Under the pieces are notes generated by a model that was not told the origin of the DNA, ran no database searches, and worked only from the letters and a program-made list of their open reading frames with translations. This document shows positions 40,559-49,237 of a stretch of DNA of 64,000 nucleotides, piece after piece. The stretch is from assembly GCF_000424685.1 (NCBI RefSeq), contig NZ_AUKJ01000017.1:5001-69000 (forward strand), written 5' to 3'. The DNA is from Methylococcus capsulatus str. Texas = ATCC 19069 (GTDB lineage: Bacteria > Pseudomonadota > Gammaproteobacteria > Methylococcales > Methylococcaceae). Each line of letters starts with the position of its first letter. Position 1 is the first letter of the stretch. Position numbers and translations under genes: made by a program.

Positions 40559-42402
40559 GCCTGCACCTCGGTCACCAAGGCTTCGATCTCGGCAAGCAGC
40601 CGCATCACTTCGGCTTCGTGGCAGCGCATCGAGGCGATCAGTTCCTTCGGGTCGGCGTGCTCCAGCCCGGCCTTGGCATGGGGGTTTTTCAGGTCCAGGT
40701 TGTAGATGGGCCAGTAGAGGGCATCGCCCTCGGCCTGGGCCGCCTTGGCGGCCTGCTCGTGCGCCTGTTGCTCGGCTTTCAAGGCACGCAGCTTATCCTG
40801 CAAGGCGGCTTTGTCGCCGTTGGCGGCGTTCTGCACGGCCTGCTCCAGCTCGCGGATGGGTTTGCTGAGCGCAAGTGCCGCGTTGCGCTCGGCTTCGGCT
40901 CGCTGCCAGTGCGGCGTGGCGGCTTCGATGGCGGCAGCGCGTTTGGCCGCGAAATCCACCTTCCAGGCCTGCGGGCCTTCTTCCCGGTTGTTCCACCAGG
41001 CCAGCACCGGGGCGAATTCCTCGAACTGCAGGGGCGCGGTCTTGCTGTACTTCTTGCGCCCTTCGGGCAAGGGTAGTTCGTAGTACCAGATGGTGTCGGT
41101 CGGGCCGCCGCGCTCGAAGAACAGCAGGTTGGCGGGGATGTCGGTGTAAGGCGCGAACACGCCTTGAGGCAGGCGGACGATGGTGTGGAGCTTGAACTCT
41201 TTGAGCAGTTCCTCCTTGATGACGGCGCACACGCCATCGCCAAACAGCGTGCCGTTGGGCACCACCGCGGCGGCGCGGCCGCCGCGCTCGGCGCTCTTTC
41301 CGCCGGGGATGGGCGCGCCGGCCACGCGCAGCTTGCGCATGATGTACTGCAGGAACAGCAAGGCGGTTTCCGCCGTTTGCATGTTGGGCGGGAAGTTGGC
41401 CTTGATGCCGGCCTCTTCCTCGCCACCAAACGGCGGGTTGGTGAGGATGACGTCCACCCGCTCGCCATGGCCGATCTCGTTGATCCGGCGCTCGAGCGTG
41501 TTGCCGTAGGCGATCTGCGGCGCTTCCAGCCCGTGCAGCAGCAGGTTCATCTGCGCCAGCATGTAGGGCAGCGGCTTGGCTTCCTGGCCGTAGAGCGTCT
41601 CGCGTTGCAAGGTGCGGCGCTGCTCCGGCGTGCTGACTTGCGGCGCGAGGTGGTCATAGGCCTCGACCAGAAAGCCGCCGGTGCCACAGGCCGGGTCGAG
41701 CACGGTTTCGGAGAGACGCGGATCGGTGACCTGCACCATGAAGCGCACCACCGGGCGCGGGGTGTAGAACTCGCCGGCATCGCCCGCGGCGTCGCGCATT
41801 TCGCGCAGCATCGACTCGTACAGGTGCGAGAGGGTGTGGATCTCCTCGCTGCTGCTGAAGTGGATGCCGTTGATCTTGTTCACGATGTCGCGCAGCAGGT
41901 AGCCGCTGACCATGCGGTTCTGCACGCCCTTGAACACGTTGGCGATGACTTCGCGCTGGCTGCCTTTCTCGCCGCTGCCGGCCAGTGCGCGCAGGTAGGC
42001 AAAAAGGCCGGGGCCGCGGCGACCGTCGGGGCGGTGGGCTTCGTCCTGGTTGATGAAGGCCAGCAGTTCGTCGCCGGTGAGGCCGTCCTCGCGGGCCCAG
42101 TCGCGCCAGCGGTACGGCGGCTCGATGATGGGCTGGTAAGGCTGGCCGTCGAGCTCGGCCTCCTGCTCGTGGACGATTTCGAGATCGTCGAGGAACTTGA
42201 GGAACATCACCCAGGTGAGCAGCGGCAGGCGGTCCACGTCGCCGTTGAGCCCTTTGTCCTTGCGCAGAATCTTGCGCGCGCTGCCAATTAGCGCGGAAAG
42301 ATTTTCACGGGTGGTGAGCGGCGCTTTGGCCTTGCGCGCGGCGCGGGGCTTGTTTGGGACAGGGGCTTCGGCGGTGGCCGCGGGGTGTTTGGAATGGGGC
42401 AT
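40555..42402 (-). CDS. hsdM: Type I restriction-modification N6-adenine methylase HsdM
   Basis: 615-residue methyltransferase. An N-terminal HsdM helical domain (GLNGDVDRLPLLTWVMFLKF) is followed by the methylase domain with SAM motif DPACGTGGFL near residue 230 and catalytic NPPFGG near 320. The C-terminus has a coiled coil. It methylates the host's own sites and is a required part of the nuclease. It overlaps the DUF1016 gene (ATGA); hsdR ends 27 bases upstream. Confidence 0.95.
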   Translation of the reverse strand: MPHSKHPAATAEAPVPNKPRAARKAKAPLTTRENLSALIGSARKILRKDKGLNGDVDRLPLLTWVMFLKFLDDLEIVHEQEAELDGQPYQPIIEPPYRWRDWAREDGLTGDELLAFINQDEAHRPDGRRGPGLFAYLRALAGSGEKGSQREVIANVFKGVQNRMVSGYLLRDIVNKINGIHFSSSEEIHTLSHLYESMLREMRDAAGDAGEFYTPRPVVRFMVQVTDPRLSETVLDPACGTGGFLVEAYDHLAPQVSTPEQRRTLQRETLYGQEAKPLPYMLAQMNLLLHGLEAPQIAYGNTLERRINEIGHGERVDVILTNPPFGGEEEAGIKANFPPNMQTAETALLFLQYIMRKLRVAGAPIPGGKSAERGGRAAAVVPNGTLFGDGVCAVIKEELLKEFKLHTIVRLPQGVFAPYTDIPANLLFFERGGPTDTIWYYELPLPEGRKKYSKTAPLQFEEFAPVLAWWNNREEGPQAWKVDFAAKRAAAIEAATPHWQRAEAERNAALALSKPIRELEQAVQNAANGDKAALQDKLRALKAEQQAHEQAAKAAQAEGDALYWPIYNLDLKNPHAKAGLEHADPKELIASMRCHEAEVMRLLAEIEALVTEVQA

Positions 42403-42429
42403 CGGTTCGGGGTTTTGTGCGTCTTGGGG

Positions 42430-44850
42430 TTATTGATAGAGCGCGCTTTGCAGCCGGGCGACGGCCTCTTTCATGCCGCGCACGCTGCCGAAGTAGCGGG
42501 TGGCGATTTCGGCCGGGCTGCCGTAGCGGTCGAAGGGCTGAACCTTCATCAGCTCGGATAGCGCATGAAATTGCAGGATGCCGCGCTCGACGTAGCGCTC
42601 GAGCAGCAGCGTGAGGATTTCTCGTGCGGTGTCGCCGTACTGGCCGAACAGGTCTTGCGCCGCCTTTTTCGCCCGCTCGGCGCGCTGGCGGCGCGTGAGC
42701 AGTGGCGCGTTCCAGGCCAAATGGCACAAGAGGTCGAAGGGGTCGGCTTCGGGCTGGTCGCTCGCCGCGGCCAGCGCCTCGAAACTGATGCCGCGCTCGG
42801 TGAGCTCGCGCAGTACTTCGCTGCGGGTGTCCGGGTGTCCCCAGGCCGATTGCAGGGCTGCGCGGGTCGGATACAGGGTGCGCACCGCGCGGCCGGCGTA
42901 CTCGCTGTACTTCACCACTTGCAGTTTCTTGCCCTCCGGGTCCAGGTCGTACACCAGGTGGCCGATGACTTCGACTTCGCCGCCATCGATGTAGTACTTG
43001 CGCGGCTCGCGCGGCGGTTCGTTGATGAGCACGCCGCCTGCGCCCGGACCAATCTGTTCTTCGGGCACCTCGTAGTCGAGAGGCGGGGCTTCGGGCGGCG
43101 CATCCGGTGATGCTGGGGGAGCGGTCTCGGTGACGCTGACCTGCTCGCCCGACTCGTCGACCATCACTTCCTCGATGAGCGCAGGCTCGCCATCGAAGTC
43201 CGGGTCGGCAAAGTGGCGGGTGGCCGTGCCGGTGAAGTCGATGATGTTGAAGTACTCCTTGCCATAGTCGACCTTCAGCCGCGTGCCGCGCCCGACGATC
43301 TGCTTGAACTCGGCGCGCGAGCCCACGACACGGGCCAGCACCACGTTCTTCACCATCTCGGCATCGACGCCGGTGGTCAGGAGCTGCGAGGTGGTGAGGA
43401 TGACGGGCGTGGGTTTGTCCACGTCCTGAAAGTGCGCCAGATGGGTAAGCCCCAGGGCGCCTTCATCGGCGGTGACGCGACAGACGTAGTCGGGGTACTG
43501 CTTGACGAGATCGCTGTTGAGGTTGATTAACTCCTGGCGCATCTCGGCGGCGTGTTCCTGATCGACGCAAAACACCAGCGTCTTGGCGAAGCGGTCGGTG
43601 CCTTTGAGAAAATCCGTCAGGTGCCGCGCGATGGCTCGGGTACGGGCGCGCAGCGCTACCACGCGCTCGAAGTCCTTGGTCTGGTACTCGTCGTCCGGCA
43701 CCTCGCGGCCGTAGCGGTCCAGCTCGTCCTTGCTCGGCCGCCAGCCGGCCGCGTCGACGGTGGTGATGACCCGATGCACGCGGTAGGGTGCGAGGAAGCC
43801 GTCCTCGATGCCTTGGCGCAAGCTGTAGGTGTAGACCGGATTGCCGAAGTATGCGTAGCTGTCGCGCGACTCTTCGCGCAAGGGCGTGGCGGTCATGCCG
43901 AACTGCACGGCGGGCGCAAAGTAGTCGAGCACGGCGCGCCAGGCGGAATCAATGCGGCTGGAGCCGCGGTGGCATTCGTCGATGATGATCAAGTCGAAGA
44001 AGTCAGGGCGGTACTGCCGGAAGACATCGGTGCTGGCGGTGGAGAGCGCCTGATAGATGCCGAAGTACATGTCCCGGCTCTGGCTCGCGTCGCCGCCTGC
44101 GATCTTGTGCCGGGCATCGCCAAAGGGCGCGAACATCTTGGCCATAGGGTCATCGACCAGGATGTTGCGGTCGGCCAGGAACAGGATCTTGGGCCGGCGG
44201 TAAGCGCCTTCGCGGTTCCAGCGGCTATTCCACAGCTTCCAGCACACCTGAAACGCCACGCAGGTCTTGCCGGTGCCGGTGGCCAGGGTGGCGAGGATGC
44301 GCTTCTGGCCGCGCAGGATGGCTTCGATCACCCGATGGATGGCGATTTGCTGGTAGTAGCGTGGCACTTTGCCAGACACCAGGTTGAACGGTTCCAGCAG
44401 GTGTGACGCAACTTCCTGGGGGAGATGCGCCGCGGCGGTCAGGCGGGCAAACAACTCATCGGGCGTGGCATAACGGTCGACCTCGCGCTCGGTGCCGGTG
44501 GTGTAGTCGACCTCGATGATGCGGTGGCCGTTGGTGGCATAGGCGAACTTGAGACCGAGCATCTCGGCGTACTCTTTGGCCTGCTGCACGCCGGTCTCGG
44601 CGGGCAGACCGATCTCCTTGGCCTCCACCACGGCAAGAGGAAAGTCTCGACGGTAATAGAGCAGGTAGTCGGCGCGCTTTTGCTTGCCGCGCCGCACCTT
44701 GCCGCCCGCGACGATGATGCGGCCATGGGTGAAGCTGTGCTGCTCGCCGATGGCGTGCGGAGCCGTGCCCCATCCTGCCTCGACGAGGCGGGGCGTGACG
44801 AACTCGCGGCAGGTGTCGGCTTCGGTCATGATTTGGGTCGTCCCAGTCAT
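42430..44850 (-). CDS. hsdR: Type I restriction enzyme HsdR (EcoEI type)
   Basis: 806-residue motor/nuclease subunit. The N-terminal PD-(D/E)xK domain shows RADYLLYYRRDFPLAVVEAK near 60-80. The SF2 helicase follows with Walker A ATGTGKT near 190, IIIDECHRGSS, FGMTATP and QIVGRGTRL, then a C-terminal EcoEI-R domain (about 620-800). The start is set at ATG 44850 behind aggtgg; a GTG three codons upstream is possible. First gene of the operon hsdR-hsdM-DUF1016-hsdS-SIR2. Confidence 0.95.
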   Translation of the reverse strand: MTGTTQIMTEADTCREFVTPRLVEAGWGTAPHAIGEQHSFTHGRIIVAGGKVRRGKQKRADYLLYYRRDFPLAVVEAKEIGLPAETGVQQAKEYAEMLGLKFAYATNGHRIIEVDYTTGTEREVDRYATPDELFARLTAAAHLPQEVASHLLEPFNLVSGKVPRYYQQIAIHRVIEAILRGQKRILATLATGTGKTCVAFQVCWKLWNSRWNREGAYRRPKILFLADRNILVDDPMAKMFAPFGDARHKIAGGDASQSRDMYFGIYQALSTASTDVFRQYRPDFFDLIIIDECHRGSSRIDSAWRAVLDYFAPAVQFGMTATPLREESRDSYAYFGNPVYTYSLRQGIEDGFLAPYRVHRVITTVDAAGWRPSKDELDRYGREVPDDEYQTKDFERVVALRARTRAIARHLTDFLKGTDRFAKTLVFCVDQEHAAEMRQELINLNSDLVKQYPDYVCRVTADEGALGLTHLAHFQDVDKPTPVILTTSQLLTTGVDAEMVKNVVLARVVGSRAEFKQIVGRGTRLKVDYGKEYFNIIDFTGTATRHFADPDFDGEPALIEEVMVDESGEQVSVTETAPPASPDAPPEAPPLDYEVPEEQIGPGAGGVLINEPPREPRKYYIDGGEVEVIGHLVYDLDPEGKKLQVVKYSEYAGRAVRTLYPTRAALQSAWGHPDTRSEVLRELTERGISFEALAAASDQPEADPFDLLCHLAWNAPLLTRRQRAERAKKAAQDLFGQYGDTAREILTLLLERYVERGILQFHALSELMKVQPFDRYGSPAEIATRYFGSVRGMKEAVARLQSALYQ

Positions 44851-44955
44851 CGAGGCCACCTATTCTGTTCGTGAGTCATCCTCGCTAGGGCATGTTCGGG
44901 AGCGGTGTTTGGTGCGGCGGTTTGGCGCCAGGCGGGCAGATAGGCCCGGCTTTGA

Positions 44956-44977
44956 GTCAAGCCAAAGCAGGCTTGAC
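44956..44977. promoter_or_regulatory. Inverted-repeat operator candidate
   Basis: gtcaagc (44956-44962) and gcttgac (44971-44977) form a perfect 7-bp inverted repeat with an 8-nt spacer. The right arm overlaps the -35 box at 44973-44978, a position where a bound protein would block transcription. The protein is unknown. Confidence 0.4.
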
Positions 44978-45000
44978 AAAAATGCCGCTTGGGATAGACT
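44973..45000 (+). promoter_or_regulatory. Sigma70-type promoter on the plus strand
   Basis: ttgaca (44973-44978), 16 bases, tagact (44995-45000). The -35 is perfect consensus. No protein gene follows on this strand, but a hairpin terminator does, about 80 bases downstream. Confidence 0.55.
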
Positions 45001-45006
45001 CTTGCG

Positions 45007-45089
45007 CTGAGTTCACTGCCTATCGGCTTTGAACCTATCGAGGTCTCGGCCGCTGAACCCGCGTAGCGAATCAGCGGCCTTTGTCTTTT
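45007..45089 (+). ncRNA. Candidate small RNA in the restriction locus
   Basis: A short transcript of about 80 nt is predicted from the promoter at 44973-45000 to an intrinsic terminator: ggccgctga (45048-45056) pairs with tcagcggcc (45071-45079) followed by tttgtctttt. The body carries the direct repeat cctatcg twice, 15 bases apart, and no ORF with a start site. It lies between hsdR and a truncated ORF, on the opposite strand. It matches no RNA family I know. Existence is inferred from signals only. Confidence 0.4.
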
Positions 45090-45354
45090 ATGCGACGACA
45101 TCCTGACCCGCACCGTCAGTCAACAGGATGATCTTCTCGGCGACCTCCTCGATCCTCTGCCGCTCCAGTACGGGTAAGGCGGCCAGCACAGACTCCATGA
45201 CTTGGCGATGTTCCGTCTTGGTCTTCTTCTTTTCGAGCTCCGGCATGACGAGCCCGAACTCCTCCGCCATGAAGGCGTGGAACCGCTCGGGCTTCAGGTG
45301 CCCGAGCAGCTTGGCCAGGTTTTCAGCATCGTTCATTCGTTCTTGTTCTCCCAT
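45088..45354 (-). pseudogene. Truncated N-terminal fragment of an unidentified protein
   Basis: 88 codons (likely start MNDAENLAKLLGHL near 45339) encode a well-behaved soluble domain (FHAFMAEEFGLVMPELEKKK, LPVLERQRIEEVAEKIILLT). The frame ends at GAGQDVVA right where the candidate RNA terminator begins. The abrupt end in the middle of a fold-like sequence suggests the N-terminus of a larger protein whose remainder was replaced. It could also be a real small protein. No function assigned. Confidence 0.45.
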
Positions 45355-45392
45355 GTGACGAAGAATTCCTTTCCCGCGTCAACGCCTGTAGC

Positions 45393-45902
45393 TCAACCTT
45401 GCTTCGTGGTGAGCAGGGCGAGTCGCTTGTTGATCTCGGCATGCGGCAGCCGTGTCCGCGGGTCGTCCAGCATGCCGCGCAGCGCCTTGGCGAGCGTGGG
45501 CTTGCGCACGATGCGGTGCTCGGCAAACCGGTCGATGACCCACAAGACGCCGTGCGCTTCGAGGTGCTCATCAATGGCGAGCGCGCGCATGCGCTTGTCG
45601 CCCGTCAGCAAGGGCCAGTCGTTCGTCACGGCCAGGGTGACGGCAAGGCAGTCGTGGAGGGTGAGCTTTGGCCGGGCCGTCTGGTAGGAGACGGCCCGAG
45701 CCATGCCTTCCGCATCCAGGGGCTCGACCCGCAGGCCCAAGCCCTTGAGCTGCTCGCGGTCGACCTCACCGAGATCGATGAGCTCGTCCTCGTACAGGGC
45801 GTCGGGTACCGCGAACTCAAACGGCAGCTTGAAGAGCGCCTCCAGGAGGGACCATTTAGCCAGCTCGATCAGAACGGAGGCATCGCTCACCAATACCCGC
45901 AC
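45393..45902 (-). CDS. PIN-domain protein (probable toxin RNase)
   Basis: 169-residue PIN-fold protein: LVSDASVLIELAK supplies the first acidic residue, TLHDCLAVTLAVTNDWPLLT and GDKRMRALAID the later ones. PIN proteins are Mg-dependent RNases, often toxins. The start lies 6 bases after the stop of the XRE/ImmA gene, so the two form one operon, with the regulator as probable antidote. The C-terminal 40 residues (HRIVRKPTLAKALRGMLDDP) extend beyond the minimal PIN domain. Confidence 0.8.
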   Translation of the reverse strand: MRVLVSDASVLIELAKWSLLEALFKLPFEFAVPDALYEDELIDLGEVDREQLKGLGLRVEPLDAEGMARAVSYQTARPKLTLHDCLAVTLAVTNDWPLLTGDKRMRALAIDEHLEAHGVLWVIDRFAEHRIVRKPTLAKALRGMLDDPRTRLPHAEINKRLALLTTKQG

Positions 45903-45908
45903 GATAGG

Positions 45909-46961
45909 TCACTCCGCGGGCCCCGACATGATCCGACTCACCTCGCCCGTGCTCTTGCGCAGCAGCTCTGCGGCTTTGGGAAGCGAGATGACGTCCTCTG
46001 CTAGGGCGCGGAGCACCAGGCGCTGGAAGCGCCGGGGTTCCTCGTTCTCCGGGAGCGGCTCGGGCTCGGCCTTGCGCCAGGTCCGGCCGACGCCGCGAAA
46101 AACGGTCTGCAAGGTGCCCTCGGTGATGACACCGAGGTCGCGCAGCCGGACGATCAAGGCGGCGGCGCTGACGCCGTACATGCGCTTGATCTCGATGATC
46201 TCGGCGTAGCCGAAGGCGTGGCGGCGCTGGCCGACCTCGAACAGCAAGTCCTTTCGCGGCATCAGCAGGGCGCTGGCGAAGCGCTGGCACGCTTTCTCCT
46301 CGTCCAGGTCACCGTCGATGGCCATGACCATATGGCCGAGCTCGTGGGCCAGGGTGAAGCGGCGGCGTTCCACCGATTTCGCCACCGAGCCCACGATGAC
46401 CGGTACCTTCTCCTGGTCCGGTCGCGCCACCCGGCAAGTCAGGCCGTCGACCGAGAGGGGGAAGTCGAGCTTGAGCACCTTGATGCCGTGCTCTTCGAGC
46501 AGCTCGGTCATGTTCGGGATCGCGTCGCCCCCCAGGTTCCATGCCTTGCGGACCCGTTCGGCCGCGTTTTCCGCGTCGTCGAACGTGGCGACCTTGAAGG
46601 GAGCCCCTTCGGGCTTGTCCCACACGTGGCTGCCGATCTCCAGCAAGTCCTCGACGAGCAGGTAGCGGTCGAGGCTGTCCAGGACGGCGGCTTCCACCAT
46701 GGCGCGCTCCTGGGCCCGGGTCGCAGCGGTCTTGCGAAACTCCACCCCCTCGAGGCGGATCTCCGAGGGGCTGAACAGGTAGCTCAGCGGGACGCCGAGG
46801 GCCTTGGCGAGCTTCAGGGCGGTCGCCGAACCGGGCAGCATCTCGCCGCGTTCGTAGCGGCCGATTGCCTGGGCGCTGACTGCGTGGTCGATCGCTTCCG
46901 CCAGTCCCCGCAGGGACAGGCCGGAGCGCTTGCGGGCCAGTTTCAATCTTTCGCCGAACAT
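45909..46961 (-). CDS. XRE regulator fused to ImmA/IrrE-type metallopeptidase
   Basis: 350-residue protein. The N-terminal helix-turn-helix (about 1-60: FGERLKLARKRSGLSLRGLA ... AIGRYERGE) is followed by an ImmA/IrrE domain with zinc motif HELGH at residues 206-210 (RRFTLAHELGHMVMAIDG). Such fusions repress their own operon and are inactivated by, or cleave, a partner upon stress or phage signal. Here the partner is the downstream PIN protein. Its promoter carries a long inverted repeat, a likely operator for autoregulation. Confidence 0.88.
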   Translation of the reverse strand: MFGERLKLARKRSGLSLRGLAEAIDHAVSAQAIGRYERGEMLPGSATALKLAKALGVPLSYLFSPSEIRLEGVEFRKTAATRAQERAMVEAAVLDSLDRYLLVEDLLEIGSHVWDKPEGAPFKVATFDDAENAAERVRKAWNLGGDAIPNMTELLEEHGIKVLKLDFPLSVDGLTCRVARPDQEKVPVIVGSVAKSVERRRFTLAHELGHMVMAIDGDLDEEKACQRFASALLMPRKDLLFEVGQRRHAFGYAEIIEIKRMYGVSAAALIVRLRDLGVITEGTLQTVFRGVGRTWRKAEPEPLPENEEPRRFQRLVLRALAEDVISLPKAAELLRKSTGEVSRIMSGPAE

Positions 46962-46975
46962 GGGGGCATCCTCTT

Positions 46976-47015
46976 TTGTTTACAGTTTACGGATGGGTAT
47001 TTATTTTGTAAACAA
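46976..47015 (-). promoter_or_regulatory. Promoter and palindromic operator of the XRE/ImmA-PIN operon
   Basis: On the minus strand TTTACA (47007-47012), 17 bases, TAAACT (46984-46989) forms a good promoter. The same region holds 9-bp perfect inverted repeats ttgtttaca (46976-46984) and tgtaaacaa (47007-47015), one over each promoter element. Dimers bound to both arms would close the promoter. ATG 46961 follows with agagg upstream. Confidence 0.65.
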
Positions 47016-47172
47016 CAGCGATTCTAGTGGCTTGCCGCGACCCGATCCCGCGTCCTCCTTGGCAGCAGCCCCCATCGGTCCGCACTGGCCCGAAACTCCC
47101 TGATGGCCGAGGTCACGGCCTGTCCGGACAATCTCGTCATCGAGCGAGTTGGACGTTTCAGGACCGATCCCG

Positions 47173-47391
47173 ATGTGCACGATCAACCACCTACCACCCG
47201 AGCGGATGACGCCGGAGCAGCGCCGGCGCGAAGTCGCATCCTTGCTGGCGCACGGCCTGGTCCGACTGCGCGAGGCCGTGTTCGCTCAGTCCGCAGGCGG
47301 CCCCGCGGAGAGCGAGTTTGAGCTTGGCTTCTCCGGCCACCAGCGCCTTCATAGCCACCCCGTCAACAACACTTTGGAGGAGGCTCCATGA
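47173..47391 (+). CDS. Small protein of a serine-recombinase module
   Basis: 72-residue protein starting MCTINHLPPERMTPEQRRRE and continuing VASLLAHGLVRLREAV. Small proteins of this look precede DUF2924 and large serine-recombinase genes in proteobacterial islands. Function unknown. Its stop overlaps the ATG of the DUF2924 gene by 4 bases (ATGA). Confidence rests on the coupled arrangement and on recall of similar loci. Confidence 0.6.
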   Translation: MCTINHLPPERMTPEQRRREVASLLAHGLVRLREAVFAQSAGGPAESEFELGFSGHQRLHSHPVNNTLEEAP

Positions 47392-47882
47392 AGGCAAGCA
47401 CCGTCCCACCCACCCCGCCGAGCGTCGCCGCCCGGATCGCCGGGCTCCCGGATCTCTCGATAGAGGAAATGAGGGCGCTTTGGCGAGAACTCTTCGGCAG
47501 CGAGAACCCGACACCCAACCGCCAGTTCATGGAGCGGCGGATCGCCTACAAGCTGCAGGAGATCGAGTTCCGCAAGGTCGATCCCAACCTGCTGGAGCGC
47601 AACAAGCGGCGCATCAAGGCCCTGGTGGAGACCGGCAAGGCGCGCAAGCTCGATCGCGACATCCGGCTGATGCCCGGCACCGTGCTCACCCGCGAGTACC
47701 AGGGGGGTCGAGCACCGGGTGGCGGTCGCCCAGGACGGGCAGTATGAGTTCGAGGGCAGGCGCTACCCGAGCCTGTCCATGATCGCCCGCGAGATCACCG
47801 GCACCCGCTGGTCCGGGCCGCTCTTCTTCGGCCTGAAGGCGCCGGCCAAGCAGAAGAATCCGAAGAAGCAGGGAGGTCGGCG
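47388..47882 (+). pseudogene. DUF2924 protein gene, frameshifted
   Basis: The first 105 codons encode a DUF2924 protein (LWRELFGSENPTPNRQFMER, RIAYKLQEIEFRKV). At a run of six G (47702-47707) the frame is lost: it reads QGGRAPGGG and stops at 47747. Dropping one G continues with GVEHRVAVAQDGQYEFEGRR then YPSLSMIAREITGTRWSGPL to a stop just before the recombinase. The full product would be about 164 residues. DUF2924 genes regularly precede serine recombinases. It is either decayed or depends on slippage. Confidence 0.8.
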
Positions 47883-49237
47883 ATGAGCGAAGCCCTGAAG
47901 CGCCGCCTGCGCTGCGCCGTCTACACTCGGAAGTCCACCGACGAGGGGCTCGACCAGGAGTACAACTCCATCGACGCCCAGCGCGACGCCGGTCACGCCT
48001 ACATCGCCAGCCAGCGCGCCGAAGGCTGGATACCGGTCGCCGACGATTACGATGATCCCGCCTATTCCGGCGGCAACATGGAACGACCGGCGCTCCAGCG
48101 AATGATGGCGGACATTGAAGCCGGCAAAATCGACGTGGTCGTCATCTACAAGATCGACCGCCTGACACGTAGCCTCGCGGACTTCTCCAAGATGGTCGAA
48201 GTGTTCGAGCGCTACGGTGTGTCATTCGTGTCGGTCACCCAGCAGTTCAACACGACGACCTCCATGGGCAGGCTGATGCTGAACATCCTGCTGTCTTTCG
48301 CCCAGTTCGAGCGCGAGGTCACTGGCGAGCGCATCCGCGACAAGATCGCCGCCAGCAAGCGCAAGGGCATGTGGATGGGCGGCTGCCGCCGCTCGGCTAC
48401 GACGTCGAGAACCGGCGATTGGTGCCCAACGAGCGCGAGGCCAAGCTGATCCGGCACATCTTTCAGCGCTTCGTCGAACTCGGGTCCTCGACCCTGCTCG
48501 TGAAGGAGCTGCGCCTCGACGGCGTGACCTCCAAGGCCTGGACTACCTAGGACGGGCGGGTGCGCGAGGGCAAGCCCATAGACAAGAGCCTCGTCTACAA
48601 GCTGCTCAACAACCGGGTCTACCTGGGCGAGATCCGCCATCGCGATCAGTGGTATGCAGGCGAGCATCCGCCCATCATCAGCCGCGAACTGTGGGACAGC
48701 GTCCACGCGATCCTGGAGACGAATGGCCGGGTGCGGGGCAACACGACGCGGGCCAAGGTTCCCTATCTGCTCAGGGGCATCGTGTTCGGCAATGACGGCC
48801 GTGCACTGTCCCCGTGGCACACCACCAAGAAGAATGGCCGGCGCTACCGTTACTACGTACCCCAGCGCGACGCCAAGGAACACGCGGGCGCCTCGGGGTT
48901 GTCGCGATTGCCGGCCGCGGAACTCGAATCGGCGGTGCTTGACCAACTGCGCGCGATCCTGCGTGCGCCGAATCTGCTCGGCGACATGCTGCCGCAAGCG
49001 ATCAAGCTCGACCCGACCTTGGACGAAGCCAAGATCACCGTGGCCATGACCCGACTCGACGCGATTTGGGATCAACTGTTCCCGGCGGAGCAGACCCGGA
49101 TCGTGAAACTGCTGGTGGAGAAGGTGATCGTGTCGCCCAACGACCTCGAAGTGCGACTGCGCGCCAACGGCATCGAACGGCTGGTGCTGGAGCTGCGTCC
49201 CGAGCCCGTCGAGCAACAAGCGGAGGCGCTGGTATGA
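47883..49237 (+). pseudogene. Large serine recombinase, disrupted by frameshift and amber codon
   Basis: The N-terminal resolvase domain is intact (RRLRCAVYTRKSTDEG with the catalytic Ser, VVIYKIDRLTRSLADF, LLSFAQFEREVTGERIRDKI). Near 48382 one base is missing: the reading frame gives CRRSATTS, whereas the correct continuation LPPLGYDVENRRLVPNEREA lies one frame away. Further on, that frame meets TAG at 48548-48550 in TT-stop-DGRVREGKPIDK. The zinc-ribbon/recombinase part then runs to 49237. Two independent lesions make an inactive integrase. It was probably the island's mobility gene. Confidence 0.88.

Noticed and set aside
45007-45089. A tRNA or tRNA fragment
   Set aside because: No cloverleaf, T-loop or acceptor pairing could be drawn.
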